A stretch of DNA of 54,388 nt, taken from NCBI GenBank assembly GCA_030628905.1, contig DAOVQB010000009.1:1-54388 (forward strand), in the 5' to 3' direction. Position numbers and translations under genes: made by a program. Position 1 is the stretch's first letter, and every line of letters begins with the position of its first letter. Positions 8,701 to 16,562 of the stretch are shown here, piece after piece. The notes beneath the pieces were generated by a model that ran no database searches, was not told where the DNA came from, and saw only the letters and a list, made by a program, of their open reading frames with translations. The DNA comes from DAOVQB01 sp023128935 (lineage in GTDB: Bacteria > Eisenbacteria > RBG-16-71-46 > CAIMUX01 > WJJG01).

Positions 8701-9584
8701 TTGCCCAAGTAATCGAGATCTCGATTCTGGTAGCCGGTGAAGGTTCCGTTGGTCAGTTCGATGATATCTCCACCCGAGGCTGCGTCGATCGCCAGCTGAA
8801 TCTTGGCATAGTCCCCGCTGCCATCGGGACGCACGACATAGGTCGTTCCGTATATGGAGAAGTCCGCATTGGAGGCATCGGAGGTCTGGAGCTGGCCGTC
8901 GTCAGCGGTGACCCGGACGCGGGCGCGCGTCGTATAAACGCCGGGCACGGTCCAGGCGTAGGATCCAGTATTGGCCTCGGCCGAGTCGATCGCGATCCAG
9001 TGCGTTCCGCTGTCGATCGAGTAGGCCAAGCTGATGATGAGGTTCTCGTCGGGGATGTCGGGATCGGTGGCCGTGTAGGTGATCGTCTGGCTCGAACCGG
9101 TGGGCCAGCATTCGCCTCCGTTGGGCGAGTTGACAGTCACAGTGGGGGCTTGTGGCCAGGTGGCCACCAGGAAGTAGGAGTCGTTCGGGTCATAGACCCC
9201 GAGGTCTGCGTAGATGCGCACATAGAAGCTGCCTGTGTCGCTGACGGTGCCGGAGAAGAACTCGTCTTGCGTCTCTGGATTCTCCGAACGCGCAATCAGC
9301 ACCAGGCTGTCGGCGGCGGCATCGTAGCGCCAAAACTCCATGTCATAGTCGAGAGGCAGTGACCAAAGGGTGATCTCGACGCTTCCCGTCTCGAGCATTT
9401 GGAAGGTGTACCAGTCCTGGTCGCCGGTCTCGGAAATCCAGGACTCGATCGGTGTTGCGCTGGAGAGTCCATGTGCTTCACCCATTGAATTGTTCGGCTC
9501 AAAGCTGTCGGTTGCGATGGCTGGCGAGGGGCAGAGAATCCACAGGCCGGGAAGCAGTGCACAGATCAGAATAGAGTATCTCAC
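5745..9584 (-). CDS. Secreted multidomain beta-helix protein with T9SS/FlgD-like C-terminus
   Basis: About 1279 residues from a GTG start at 9584, chosen because GGGAGGG precedes it and the product then begins with a clean signal peptide (MRYSILICALLPG ... PAIA). Approximate order: pre-peptidase-C-like beta domain (25-125), Ig-like domain (130-245), a right-handed parallel beta-helix of repeated SSPTFTSCTFFGN-type turns rich in Gly, Ser and Cys (250-620), a cohesin-like domain, Ig/fibronectin-like domains, a dockerin-like Asp/Asn segment (DGNWDGLVNTNDIS, about 1000-1070), a second cohesin-like stretch, and a final 90-residue FlgD-like domain (NEPNPVAATTTIAFSI ... GIYLYKL) of the kind used as a T9SS sorting signal. 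Probably cell-surface or secreted; the target is unknown. An ATG at 9674 is an alternative start but weaker. Confidence 0.85.
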   Translation of the reverse strand: MRYSILICALLPGLWILCPSPAIATDSFEPNNSMGEAHGLSSATPIESWISETGDQDWYTFQMLETGSVEITLWSLPLDYDMEFWRYDAAADSLVLIARSENPETQDEFFSGTVSDTGSFYVRIYADLGVYDPNDSYFLVATWPQAPTVTVNSPNGGECWPTGSSQTITYTATDPDIPDENLIISLAYSIDSGTHWIAIDSAEANTGSYAWTVPGVYTTRARVRVTADDGQLQTSDASNADFSIYGTTYVVRPDGSGDYAKIQLAIDAASGGDIIELTNGTFTGYQNRDLDYLGKAILIRSESATPSACVIDCGSAARGFHFHSGEGSVSVLQDITITNGYKDDGGGICFETSSSPLITGCIFSSNVAAFGNGGAIYCDRSSSPAFTNCTFSSNTASHGNGGAIYCHGTSSPTLTGCTLSGNAANWGGAIFGDSASCTITNCIFSANAADWSGGGIDCHTSSPTLTGCVFWNNTAGYNGAGAICWLSSSPTFTSCTFFGNDAGQYGGGVSCWHSSAPTFGNTIIAESADGEALHCDATSSATFSCCDLYNNEGGDWTGGIAGQLGTNGNISQNPLFCDAANGDFHLEEHSPCAPDSQPTCGLIGADSVGCTGTSGPNVLCIPDTLELTFVATSGDQVVTYTGGGSGSVHGYEIDVEWDHTVISAAFAKPDAGPFASALFFDTVTVGNGHVKVIASLAAGDPGAQGPDDLFKSTFSSAAANTDTSNVDLTLTAFRDSLNNTLTGFSEDDGLVIVDLGPVISDVAIENTSLTTNDYIKDGDGAEITATVQGNGALTIRADLTGLGGGASVAPDSYVGNVATWTLASVTTAPSNGTITVTISAEDAGGNVGDPASDEITADNTAPTILTGLAASPGHQQVSLTWNAASGNDVNYEGVTIRALAWGDYPTYATDPPGYPEDEVAGFLAYFGASTSTVHVFNPASDRDVYYYGGFVFDWARNYSISGSTARATNYWLGDVVPDGNWDGLVNTNDISLLGSQFYLNPLTNAQVDVAPTDDGSRTGIPEPDGAADFEDVMIFSMNFGIVSDPLPQFRVPDAASVALYLRTVEDPEPAEWTTSVILDDPAGAVQGVRFVLDYDPDCLHLLEVTEGTLLTGQAVFFIAIDGDVSITALGLGRTFGGSGELARLRLRSMTDGPIPLGLRDEIARNVLNQDLLPQPDAALASVEAPIPTRMELRQNEPNPVAATTTIAFSIARESEIRLLVYDVNGRLVRTLIDGTLPAGVHKHVWDCRDECSNPVSSGIYLYKLEAGDQSANRKMVVLR

Positions 9585-9701
9585 CGTGCCCTCCCTGGCT
9601 GTTGGGTATGACGCCGCTGGATTCACATGATCCGATCCCGCTGAGGAGTCTAAGCACATCCGCGTCGTCTGCAACCGGAAATGCAGCGCTGTGCGGTGAC
9701 G

Positions 9702-9711
9702 TTCACGTGAA
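9702..9711. promoter_or_regulatory. 10-bp palindrome in the divergent beta-helix/hldE region
   Basis: TTCACGTGAA is a perfect palindrome in the 181-bp divergent region between the beta-helix gene and the heptose kinase gene, where a shared operator could sit. No convincing promoter hexamers were found around it. Confidence 0.25.
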
Positions 9712-9765
9712 TGTTGACGGCCGCAACCTTGTGTGGTGAACTCGCGGCCTGGGCATGGAGGGACG

Positions 9766-10851
9766 ATGAACGAACCGGTTGATCAACTGCGCGTGGGCCT
9801 GGATCAGCTAGCGGGCCAAAGCGTCCTGGTTCTGGGCGATGCGATGCTGGACCACTACATCTGGGGTGAGACCGACCGGATCTCGCCCGAGGCCCCTGTG
9901 CCAGTGGTCAAGGTGCAGCGCGAGAGCGATCGCCTGGGCGGTGCGGCCAACGTGGCCCACAACATCATGGCCCTGGGCGGGCATCCCATCCTGGTGTCGG
10001 TGATCGGCGCCGATGAGGGTGGCAAGCAGTTGCGCGAGGCTCTGGAGGGCCGCGGGATTTCCACCGAACATCTCGTGGTGGACCCCGGGCGTCCGACTAT
10101 CAAGAAGACCCGCGTAATCGCGCGCAGCCAGCAGGTGGTGCGCATCGACCGCGAGGAGGTCCATGAGCTGGGGGATGCGGCGCTCGAGGTCATCTCGCAC
10201 CGCATTGGCGCCGCGCTTGCGCAGGTCCAGGCGGTTCTAATCTCGGATTATGGCAAGGGAGTCATCTCCGAGAGATTGCTGGAACGGTGGCTGCCCCGCC
10301 TGCGCGAAGCGAAACTGCCGATTTGTGTCGATCCCAAGGAATCCCATTTTCACAGCTACCGGCGCGTCACGGTCCTCACGCCGAACCTCAGGGAAGCTGC
10401 CTTTGCCGGTGGCCGGCCGATAACGGACCAGTCCTCCCTGGAGCAGGTCGGCCGGCGGCTCTTGGATAGCCTGGAGGCTGAGTACCTGTTGGTCACGCGC
10501 GGCGAAGAGGGCATGACGCTCTTGCGCGCCGAGGGACCTGCCTTGCACATCCCCTCGGTCGGCCGGGATGTCTATGATGTGACCGGCGCTGGAGACACTG
10601 TGATCAGCACCCTCACGGTGGCCCTAGCTGCCGGCCTCCCGATTGAGGATGCGACCCGCTTGGCGAACCACGCCGCCGGGTGCGTGATCCGCGAACTCGG
10701 GACCGCAACCGTGAGTCGGGAGGGAATCCTGGAGAGCCTGCGCAGCAGCCAACAGCCAGACGGCATATGCCCTGGCGGAGCTTGCCCCGAAGGTGTTGGC
10801 GCTTATAAGGAGCTGATACCGGCGGAAAGATGTAATGACGCCACGGAGTGA
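9766..10851 (+). CDS. rfaE1: D-glycero-beta-D-manno-heptose-7-phosphate kinase (HldE domain 1)
   Basis: A 361-residue ribokinase/PfkB-family sugar kinase that phosphorylates heptose 7-phosphate at C1 in the ADP-heptose pathway for LPS inner core. It has LVLGDAMLDHYIWGETDRIS near the N-terminus, RLGGAANVAHNI, and the C-terminal catalytic motif DVTGAGDT with the base Asp. The start ATG 9766 follows TGGAGGGA; an upstream in-frame codon at 9733 lacks a ribosome site. The final 36 residues, with three Cys, extend past the usual kinase end. It overlaps the adenylyltransferase gene by 17 bp, so the two halves of E. coli HldE are separate but coupled genes here. Confidence 0.92.
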   Translation: MNEPVDQLRVGLDQLAGQSVLVLGDAMLDHYIWGETDRISPEAPVPVVKVQRESDRLGGAANVAHNIMALGGHPILVSVIGADEGGKQLREALEGRGISTEHLVVDPGRPTIKKTRVIARSQQVVRIDREEVHELGDAALEVISHRIGAALAQVQAVLISDYGKGVISERLLERWLPRLREAKLPICVDPKESHFHSYRRVTVLTPNLREAAFAGGRPITDQSSLEQVGRRLLDSLEAEYLLVTRGEEGMTLLRAEGPALHIPSVGRDVYDVTGAGDTVISTLTVALAAGLPIEDATRLANHAAGCVIRELGTATVSREGILESLRSSQQPDGICPGGACPEGVGAYKELIPAERCNDATE

Positions 10852-11341
10852 TGGGAACACGGCAGCCAAACGGATCCTTGAGCTTCCAGTCCTGCTCGAG
10901 CGCCTGACCCCGCTGCGCGCGCGGGGCCTCAAGGTCGTTTTCACCAACGGTTGCTTCGACCTGATGCACGCGGGCCATGCAGCCCTCCTGGAAGCCGCCG
11001 CCGCTGGGGGTGACGCACTTGTAGTGGGGCTCAACTCCGATGCCTCGGTCTCGCGCCTCAAGGGAGCCGGGCGTCCCCTGGTGCCGCAGCACGCACGCGC
11101 CCTACTGGTCGCTTCACTGCGTGCGGTGGATTATGTGGTGATCTTTGGCGAAGACACGCCTGCACAATTAATAGAACAGCTTCTTCCCGATGTCTTGATC
11201 AAGGGGGAGGACTACCCGCTGGACCAGATCGTGGGGCGCGAGGTGGTCGAATCACACGGCGGCCGTGTCGTCCGCCTGCCGCTGCTGGAGGGTTTCTCGA
11301 CGAGCGCCCTTATCCGCCGACTCCGCGACGACGCCCTATAG
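10835..11341 (+). CDS. rfaE2: D-glycero-beta-D-manno-heptose 1-phosphate adenylyltransferase (HldE domain 2)
   Basis: A 168-residue nucleotidyltransferase of the cytidylyltransferase-like fold that makes ADP-D-glycero-beta-D-manno-heptose. The signature VFTNGCFDLMHAGH carries the HxGH catalytic motif, followed by VGLNSDASV and the C-terminal FSTSALIRR block (the family's STT/STS motif). It starts inside the kinase gene at ATG 10835 with GGAAAG upstream. Together with lptF/lptG it indicates heptose-containing LPS. Confidence 0.92.
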   Translation: MTPRSDGNTAAKRILELPVLLERLTPLRARGLKVVFTNGCFDLMHAGHAALLEAAAAGGDALVVGLNSDASVSRLKGAGRPLVPQHARALLVASLRAVDYVVIFGEDTPAQLIEQLLPDVLIKGEDYPLDQIVGREVVESHGGRVVRLPLLEGFSTSALIRRLRDDAL

Positions 11342-11375
11342 CTAGAAGACGCAGGCCCCGACACTGGAGCCGGCG

Positions 11376-12032
11376 CTATCCGGTCCCATGCCGCACGATG
11401 CGTCCCTCCATCATGTAGATGACATCCTCGGCGACATTGGTGGCGCAGTCAGCGATCCTCTCGAGGTAGCGGGTTGCCGACAGATAGCTCTGCAGTACCT
11501 CAATGTTCTCGGGGTTCTTGCGGATTGCACGGAAGACCTTCTGGAACATCTCGCGGTTGAGGTTGTCCACCTCGTCGTCGGCGGCGAGCACGTGGCGGGC
11601 GCGCTCAGCGTCCATGTTCATCAAAGCATCGAGGCTCTCCCGGAGCATCTCGAGCGTCTTGCGCGCCATCGGCGTAAAACCGGAGGGGGCGTCGATAGTG
11701 GCATGCCTGCAAACGAACGAGGCGCGCTTTGCGACGTTGACGGCCAAGTCACCGATGCGTTCGAGATCATTGTTCATCTTGAGAACCGCAACGATAAAGC
11801 GCAGGTCAATGGCGACGGGCTGGTGTAGGGCGAGGATCTTGAGGCACTCCTCCTCGACGTCAATCTCCGCCTGGTCAATCTCTGGATCTGTCTCGATGAC
11901 CTCCATGGCCAGCGCCGCATCCCGCGTCTCGATCGCGGCGACAGCCTTCTGAACGCTGTCTTCGACTACAGCGCTCAAGGACAGGACCATTTTCTTGAGC
12001 TTCTCGATTTCCTTCTGCAAATGCATCGACAT
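11376..12032 (-). CDS. phoU: Phosphate signalling protein PhoU
   Basis: A 218-residue, all-helical protein of two PhoU repeats, each with the acidic metal-binding pattern (DLRFIVAVLKMNNDLERIGDLAVNVAKRA in the first, SATRYLERIADCATNVAEDVIYM in the second). PhoU links the PstSCAB transporter to the PhoR kinase and represses the regulon when phosphate is plentiful. It is the last gene of the pho/pst cluster on the minus strand, 61 bp after pstB, and has a good ribosome site (AGGAGGGACC) before ATG 12032. Confidence 0.95.
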   Translation of the reverse strand: MSMHLQKEIEKLKKMVLSLSAVVEDSVQKAVAAIETRDAALAMEVIETDPEIDQAEIDVEEECLKILALHQPVAIDLRFIVAVLKMNNDLERIGDLAVNVAKRASFVCRHATIDAPSGFTPMARKTLEMLRESLDALMNMDAERARHVLAADDEVDNLNREMFQKVFRAIRKNPENIEVLQSYLSATRYLERIADCATNVAEDVIYMMEGRIVRHGTG

Positions 12033-12075
12033 AAAGGTCCCTCCTATTGCAAATGCATCAACCTAGAAATCCCAA

Positions 12076-12111
12076 TTAACCAAAGCGGCCTGTTTAGCCA
12101 AAGCGGCCTGT
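12076..12111. repeat. 18-bp tandem duplication of the pstB gene end
   Basis: Two adjacent 18-bp units (12076-12093 and 12094-12111) differ at one base. The second is the end of pstB (codons for TGRFG plus TAA, minus strand). The first repeats the same codons with one synonymous change and a second TAA just past the real stop. Confidence 0.9.
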
Positions 12112-12918
12112 AATGTAGTGCTCGGTCTGCTTCTCGCGAGGGTTTGTGAAGATCTGCCGGGTGAGACCGAACTCGATGAGCACGCCCTCATAGAGGAACG
12201 CAGTGAAGTCGGAGACCCGCGCCGCCTGTTGCATGTTGTGCGTGACGATGACGATGGTGTACTTGCCGCGCAGTTCTCCGATGAGATCCTCGATGCGTGT
12301 TGTTGAGCGCGGATCGAGGGCCGAGGTGGGCTCGTCCATCAGCAGCACGTCCGGATCGACGGCCAGCGCCCGAGCGACACAGAGCCGCTGTTGCTGTCCG
12401 CCCGAGAGTCCCAGGGCGCTGTCGGAGAGACGGTTCTTGGCCTCCTCCCAAAGGGCCGCGCGCATCAGGCTCCGCTGGACGATCTCTGCCAGGCGTGCTC
12501 GATCGCGGATTCCAAGGATGCGTGGTCCATAGGCCACGTTGTCAAAGATGGACTTCGGAAAGGGGTTTGGTTCCTGGAAGACCATCCCCACGCGTTGCCG
12601 CAAGGAGGCGACATCCACCTGAGGGGCGTAGACATCCTGCCCGTCAAAGACCAACTTCCCGCGCGTGTAGCATCTGGGTATCAGGTCGTTCATGCGATTG
12701 ATCGCGCGCAGAAAGGTGCTCTTACCGCACCCGCTGGGGCCGATGATCGCGGTCACCAGACCCGTGGGGATGTTGAAGGTTACCCTGTCGACCGCCTTGT
12801 TGTTGCCATAGAAGACCGAGAACTCCTCGGCTAGAATATGGGGAGCCTCCTGCGGGGCGTCTTCCTGGACATCCCCCTTCGTGTCGGGGATGACAAGCTC
12901 AAAGGTCGATGCTTTCAT
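12094..12918 (-). CDS. pstB: Phosphate ABC transporter ATP-binding protein PstB
   Basis: A 274-residue ABC ATPase that powers high-affinity phosphate import. Walker A is GPSGCGKST, followed by FLRAINRMNDLIPRC typical of PstB, a Q-loop (FQEPNPFPKSI), the signature LSGGQQQRLCVARAL, Walker B VLLMDEPTSALDP and the switch His (VTHNMQQA). The N-terminus has about 25 extra residues (DTKGDVQEDAPQEAPH) that are acidic and likely disordered. It lies 4 bp after pstA, so the two are probably translationally coupled. Confidence 0.96.
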   Translation of the reverse strand: MKASTFELVIPDTKGDVQEDAPQEAPHILAEEFSVFYGNNKAVDRVTFNIPTGLVTAIIGPSGCGKSTFLRAINRMNDLIPRCYTRGKLVFDGQDVYAPQVDVASLRQRVGMVFQEPNPFPKSIFDNVAYGPRILGIRDRARLAEIVQRSLMRAALWEEAKNRLSDSALGLSGGQQQRLCVARALAVDPDVLLMDEPTSALDPRSTTRIEDLIGELRGKYTIVIVTHNMQQAARVSDFTAFLYEGVLIEFGLTRQIFTNPREKQTEHYITGRFG

Positions 12919-12922
12919 AGCG

Positions 12923-14284
12923 CTACCCCTTCAGTTTCTTGGCGATTCTGGCTCGCATCAGAATCGCCGCTGCGTTTAGCACCAGAACGAGTACGATGAG
13001 CGTGAAGACCATGCCAAACTGAACATGACGGATCTCATCGACCGCCTCGTGTTCCGTGGCCAGGTTGTAGATATTCCACGGCAAGGCGGGCGTGGCCTCC
13101 AAACAGGTCTGCCAGAACTGCAGCTTGGCGAAGTCCAGGGCCTTGCCCACGCTGACCGCGGCGGTGAAAATGATCGGTGCCGTCTCGCCGGCGGCCCGGC
13201 CCATGCTGATCACGCTGCCCGTGAGGATCCCAGGGAGTGACGCAGGCAGAATCACTGTGACCACCGTGCGCCACCTGCTCGCACCGAGACTAAGGGCTGC
13301 CTCCTTGTACGCAGGGGACACGGACTGGATGGCTTCTTCCGAGACCCGGATTATGGTGGGTAGTATGAGGAGTGCGAGAGTCAGGCAGCCGACCAGGAGG
13401 CTCTTGCCGTGCGTGATGTGGAGCGTGTTGATGAAGAAGGCGAGGCCAAAGAGCCCGAAGACGATACTCGGCACGCCCGCAAGGGTACTGACGCAGGTGC
13501 GCAGGAAGCTGGTCAACTGACTCTCGCCGGCGTACTCAACCAGGTAGATTGCCGAGATGACCCCCATCGGCAGAGCGCAGAGCATCGCACCCAAGGTCAG
13601 GCAGAGCGTGCCAAGAACCTCGGGCCAGATGCCGCCGAAAAAGTGGGAATCGATGGGCTTGTCGGTAAGGAACCGCGGGTAGACCGTTAGGCGTGGGAGC
13701 AGCATCTTCTCAGCGTTTTCTTCCACATAGCGGAAGAGCGGCTCCAGGGATGTGTCCCGAAAATCCTCCTCTCTCGGAATGAGAACCTCGGTTCCCATGC
13801 GCGCCGGGTCGCTATGGTCGTACTCTACCCGGTAGAGAACATGCGCGATCTTCTCCTGTGCCCGATCCCACCGCGTCTGGCCGTACTGGTCGCGCGGCAT
13901 GATCGGCACCGGTTCGTCCGGGAACGGACCAAGCAGCTCGCGTAAGGCGTCTTTGAGTTCGCCGAGCGGTTCGCTATGCTGATTGCGCTCAAGAAAACCC
14001 TGGGACTGCAGGCGCTCCTCGAAGACTGCGATCATGTCGTACACCGGTTGGCGCGCTCGAAGGGCTGCTGCCACTTCGCGCTCAATGTCTGCCCGGTTGC
14101 CTCTCTCGAACTTCTCCAGCTGCAGACGGCGAAACTCAACGGTGCCCTGGAATACGAACGCTCCGAAGCCCTTCACGAAGATCGGCGTGAGGATAACCAG
14201 TAGGGAAGCTGCCATGAGGGAAATCGAGAGGAATCCGAGTCCCGAGAAGGACTTGTCTAGGATTTTCCGCATATGCAACTTCAT
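12923..14284 (-). CDS. pstA: Phosphate ABC transporter permease PstA with large periplasmic insertion
   Basis: About 453 residues from ATG 14284, which overlaps the pstC stop as ATGA; upstream codons at 14290 and 14329 are possible but less likely. The C-terminal two thirds are a standard PstA: about six membrane spans, with the EAALSLGASRWRTVVTVILPAS loop that docks on PstB and GRAAGETAPI. Between the first span (residues about 10-30) and the second (about 190) lies an insertion of roughly 150 polar residues (RRLQLEKFERGNRADIEREV ... LPRLTVYPRFL) that is absent from the usual 280-300-residue PstA. It is predicted to face the periplasm, where it could contact PstS or PhoR. Confidence 0.92.
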   Translation of the reverse strand: MKLHMRKILDKSFSGLGFLSISLMAASLLVILTPIFVKGFGAFVFQGTVEFRRLQLEKFERGNRADIEREVAAALRARQPVYDMIAVFEERLQSQGFLERNQHSEPLGELKDALRELLGPFPDEPVPIMPRDQYGQTRWDRAQEKIAHVLYRVEYDHSDPARMGTEVLIPREEDFRDTSLEPLFRYVEENAEKMLLPRLTVYPRFLTDKPIDSHFFGGIWPEVLGTLCLTLGAMLCALPMGVISAIYLVEYAGESQLTSFLRTCVSTLAGVPSIVFGLFGLAFFINTLHITHGKSLLVGCLTLALLILPTIIRVSEEAIQSVSPAYKEAALSLGASRWRTVVTVILPASLPGILTGSVISMGRAAGETAPIIFTAAVSVGKALDFAKLQFWQTCLEATPALPWNIYNLATEHEAVDEIRHVQFGMVFTLIVLVLVLNAAAILMRARIAKKLKG

Positions 14285-15459
14285 GGACATCGTCCGCTGG
14301 ACTTGTGCCCTGCGCGCCGGACAAACCACTCACTTGCCAAGTTGCAGGTGAAAGAGATGACCAGGAGCGAGAAGGCCATCGCGAACAACACGTGGTAACG
14401 CGCCGAGCCGGTCACATGGTCCGCCTCGCCCATATCGCCCGCGATCGTGGCCGTCAGCGTGCGGATCGGCTGGAGGAAATTGAACCAAGGCTCGGGGATT
14501 TGGGCAGCGTTGCCAGAGGCCATCCAGACGACCATGGTCTCGCCGATGACCCGCATGATCCCGAGGATGATGGCTGCCAGGATCCCCCGATCCGCCGCCG
14601 GAATGACCACCTTGAGGATGGTCTCGGCCCGCGTCGCTCCCAGAGCATAGCTGCCCTCGCGCAGTTGCCTGCCGACTGCCTGCAAGGCGTCTTCAGAGAC
14701 GCTCACCACTGTGGGCAGAGCCATAATCCCGAGAATGATTGAAACATTGAGCGCATTAGTGCCGCTCGAGATTTCCAATTCGGCGAGGCTGGCGGAAAGG
14801 TGGTAGAGAACCCAGATGGCGGTCACGCCGAAGGGCATCATGATTAGCAGGCGCATGATTGGGCGTGCTTCCATGCCTAGGCGAGATACGATCCAACCGT
14901 TTGTAACCACCATCGCCAGCACACTGGCGGGTATCCCGATCACCCAAATCACCACAGACAGGAGCGCGCCCCCGCTGTCCTGGAGAAACGGGGCGAAAAC
15001 AACCAAGGCGAAAAAGCCGTAGGCCACAGACGGGATCGCTGCCAGCATCTCGATCATTGGTTTGACAGCTTGGCGAAGCGTGAAAGGCAGAATATCACTT
15101 AGGCAGACCGCTGCCGATACGCCCAGTGGTACTGCGAACAAGACCGCTCCAAGCGTCACGAGGCCGGTGCCAAAGAAGATCGCTAGACTGCCGAACTCCG
15201 GGGGATGCCCAGAAGGATACCAGCGCGTGCTGCCCAGGAACTCCGCGATCCCGCGCAACTGGAAGAAAGGCAATGCATCCTTGAAGATGAAATAGAAAAG
15301 GAAGAGGACCACGATTGCTGAACAGGAAGTGATTAGCAACAGCGTACCCTGACCGGCAAGAGCAACTAGCCGATTACTGCGGCTGGCCCTTCCGCTGAGA
15401 AGTAGTTCACTGCGCAGCGCCCGCGGAGACATTGCTGTCGGACTTCCAGTGTTCTTCAA
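14281..15459 (-). CDS. pstC: Phosphate ABC transporter permease PstC
   Basis: A 392-residue membrane subunit paired with PstA. The first span (LLLITSCSAIVVLFLFYFIF) is followed by a periplasmic segment and the core permease spans. The cytoplasmic coupling loop reads REGSYALGATRAETILKVVI, and GIMRVIGETMVVWMASGNA is the PstC signature. It starts at ATG 15459, 57 bp downstream of pstS, and overlaps pstA by 4 bp. Confidence 0.95.
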   Translation of the reverse strand: MKNTGSPTAMSPRALRSELLLSGRASRSNRLVALAGQGTLLLITSCSAIVVLFLFYFIFKDALPFFQLRGIAEFLGSTRWYPSGHPPEFGSLAIFFGTGLVTLGAVLFAVPLGVSAAVCLSDILPFTLRQAVKPMIEMLAAIPSVAYGFFALVVFAPFLQDSGGALLSVVIWVIGIPASVLAMVVTNGWIVSRLGMEARPIMRLLIMMPFGVTAIWVLYHLSASLAELEISSGTNALNVSIILGIMALPTVVSVSEDALQAVGRQLREGSYALGATRAETILKVVIPAADRGILAAIILGIMRVIGETMVVWMASGNAAQIPEPWFNFLQPIRTLTATIAGDMGEADHVTGSARYHVLFAMAFSLLVISFTCNLASEWFVRRAGHKSSGRCP

Positions 15460-15516
15460 CGTTTTCCCTCAGGCTCAGTCAAGTAAGCGCTTCGCTTCCA
15501 GCGGCATCCGATGGCA

Positions 15517-16398
15517 CTAATAGCTAGTGACGGGCACGAAGCCAATGGCGTCAATGATCTCCTGGCCCTTGGGTCCCAGATGCAGCGTCACAAAGGCGTG
15601 GACGTGGCTGCCGAGCTTGGGGTATCCGTTGGTGAACATGAAGAGAGGCCGGGCAATCGGATACTGGCCGGAAGCCACCGTATTGCGAGTGGGGAGCACT
15701 CCGTCGACGAGCAACGCTTTGACCGTGCGGTCGATGAAGCCGAGTCCAACATAACCAATCGCGGCCTGGGTGCTCTGAACCCTCTGGCGGATGGCCCCGT
15801 TGCTGCCCAGGTACTCTGTGGCGTTGCCCATCCTTTCCTTCTTCATGACCAGCTTATCGAAGGTCTCGTAGGTGCCGCTGTTGGTGTCGCGACTGATGAC
15901 AACGATTTTTCTGTTGGGCCCGCCAACATCCCTCCAGTTCGCGATCCGGCCCGTATAGATGTCGCGAGCCTGATCGACAGTCAGCTCCTTGACCGGATTG
16001 CTGGGGTGCACGATCATCGCGATTCCGTCCATGGCGACAACGTGTGCAACCGGCGTGACGCCCTTCTCGACAGCGGCGGCAAACTCCTTCTTCTTCATAA
16101 AGCGCGACATATCTGCAATCGTGCACGTGCCGTTGATGAGGCTCTTGGCGCCGTTGCCGCTGCCGGATTCACTGACTGTGATATTCACGCCAGAGTGCAG
16201 GGACATGTAGTACTCCGCAAAGGCCTTGGCGATCGGGCCGACGGTGGTGGAGCCGTCGATGACGATCGTTGCCGCCCCCTGGGCTACCGCCTGGCCCGGG
16301 ACTCCCCACAGGCACGCCACCGCAAGACCTGCAACAAGCAGACTTGCACCCAGGCGGGCGATGGTGACACTCCTCTCCGCAGTCGAGATCTTCTTCAT
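15517..16398 (-). CDS. pstS: Periplasmic phosphate-binding protein PstS
   Basis: About 293 residues. ATG 16398 is preferred because AAAGGAG lies just upstream; the longer frame to 16461 has no ribosome site. The signal peptide runs to AVA|Q40, so the mature protein would begin with Gln. The mature domain is a type II periplasmic binding fold: TIVIDGSTTVGPIAKAFAEY, SESGSGNGAKSLINGTCTIADMS, and RDTNSGTYETFDKLV carrying phosphate-binding Ser, Thr and Arg. It is the first gene of pstSCAB-phoU and lies 164 bp downstream of phoR, so it may have its own PhoB-dependent promoter. Confidence 0.94.
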   Translation of the reverse strand: MKKISTAERSVTIARLGASLLVAGLAVACLWGVPGQAVAQGAATIVIDGSTTVGPIAKAFAEYYMSLHSGVNITVSESGSGNGAKSLINGTCTIADMSRFMKKKEFAAAVEKGVTPVAHVVAMDGIAMIVHPSNPVKELTVDQARDIYTGRIANWRDVGGPNRKIVVISRDTNSGTYETFDKLVMKKERMGNATEYLGSNGAIRQRVQSTQAAIGYVGLGFIDRTVKALLVDGVLPTRNTVASGQYPIARPLFMFTNGYPKLGSHVHAFVTLHLGPKGQEIIDAIGFVPVTSY

Positions 16399-16524
16399 CG
16401 AAAGCTCCTTTCTTTCTTGGAACCACACTCCCGCACGGGTGAGCGGTGGATACGCTCCCATGTCATGAACCTCTGTACTCTGGAAGCGTTAGAATCCGAT
16501 TAGGAGTTCATCAGGATTCCATCA

Positions 16525-16550
16525 GCGCGCCCCAAGGATAGGCGGCGCGC
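16525..16550 (-). terminator. GC-rich hairpin between phoR and pstS
   Basis: GCGCGCC (16525-16531) pairs with GGCGCGC (16544-16550) across a 12-nt loop just after the phoR stop. There is no T-run, so it may be an attenuator or RNA-processing site that separates phoBR from pst expression rather than a strong terminator. Confidence 0.35.
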
Positions 16551-16562
16551 ATGAGGGGGCGT

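Noticed and set aside
15511..16503. 330-residue plus-strand open frame opposite pstS
   Set aside because: pstS on the other strand is unmistakable. This frame is a GC-driven antisense shadow with no recognisable motif.
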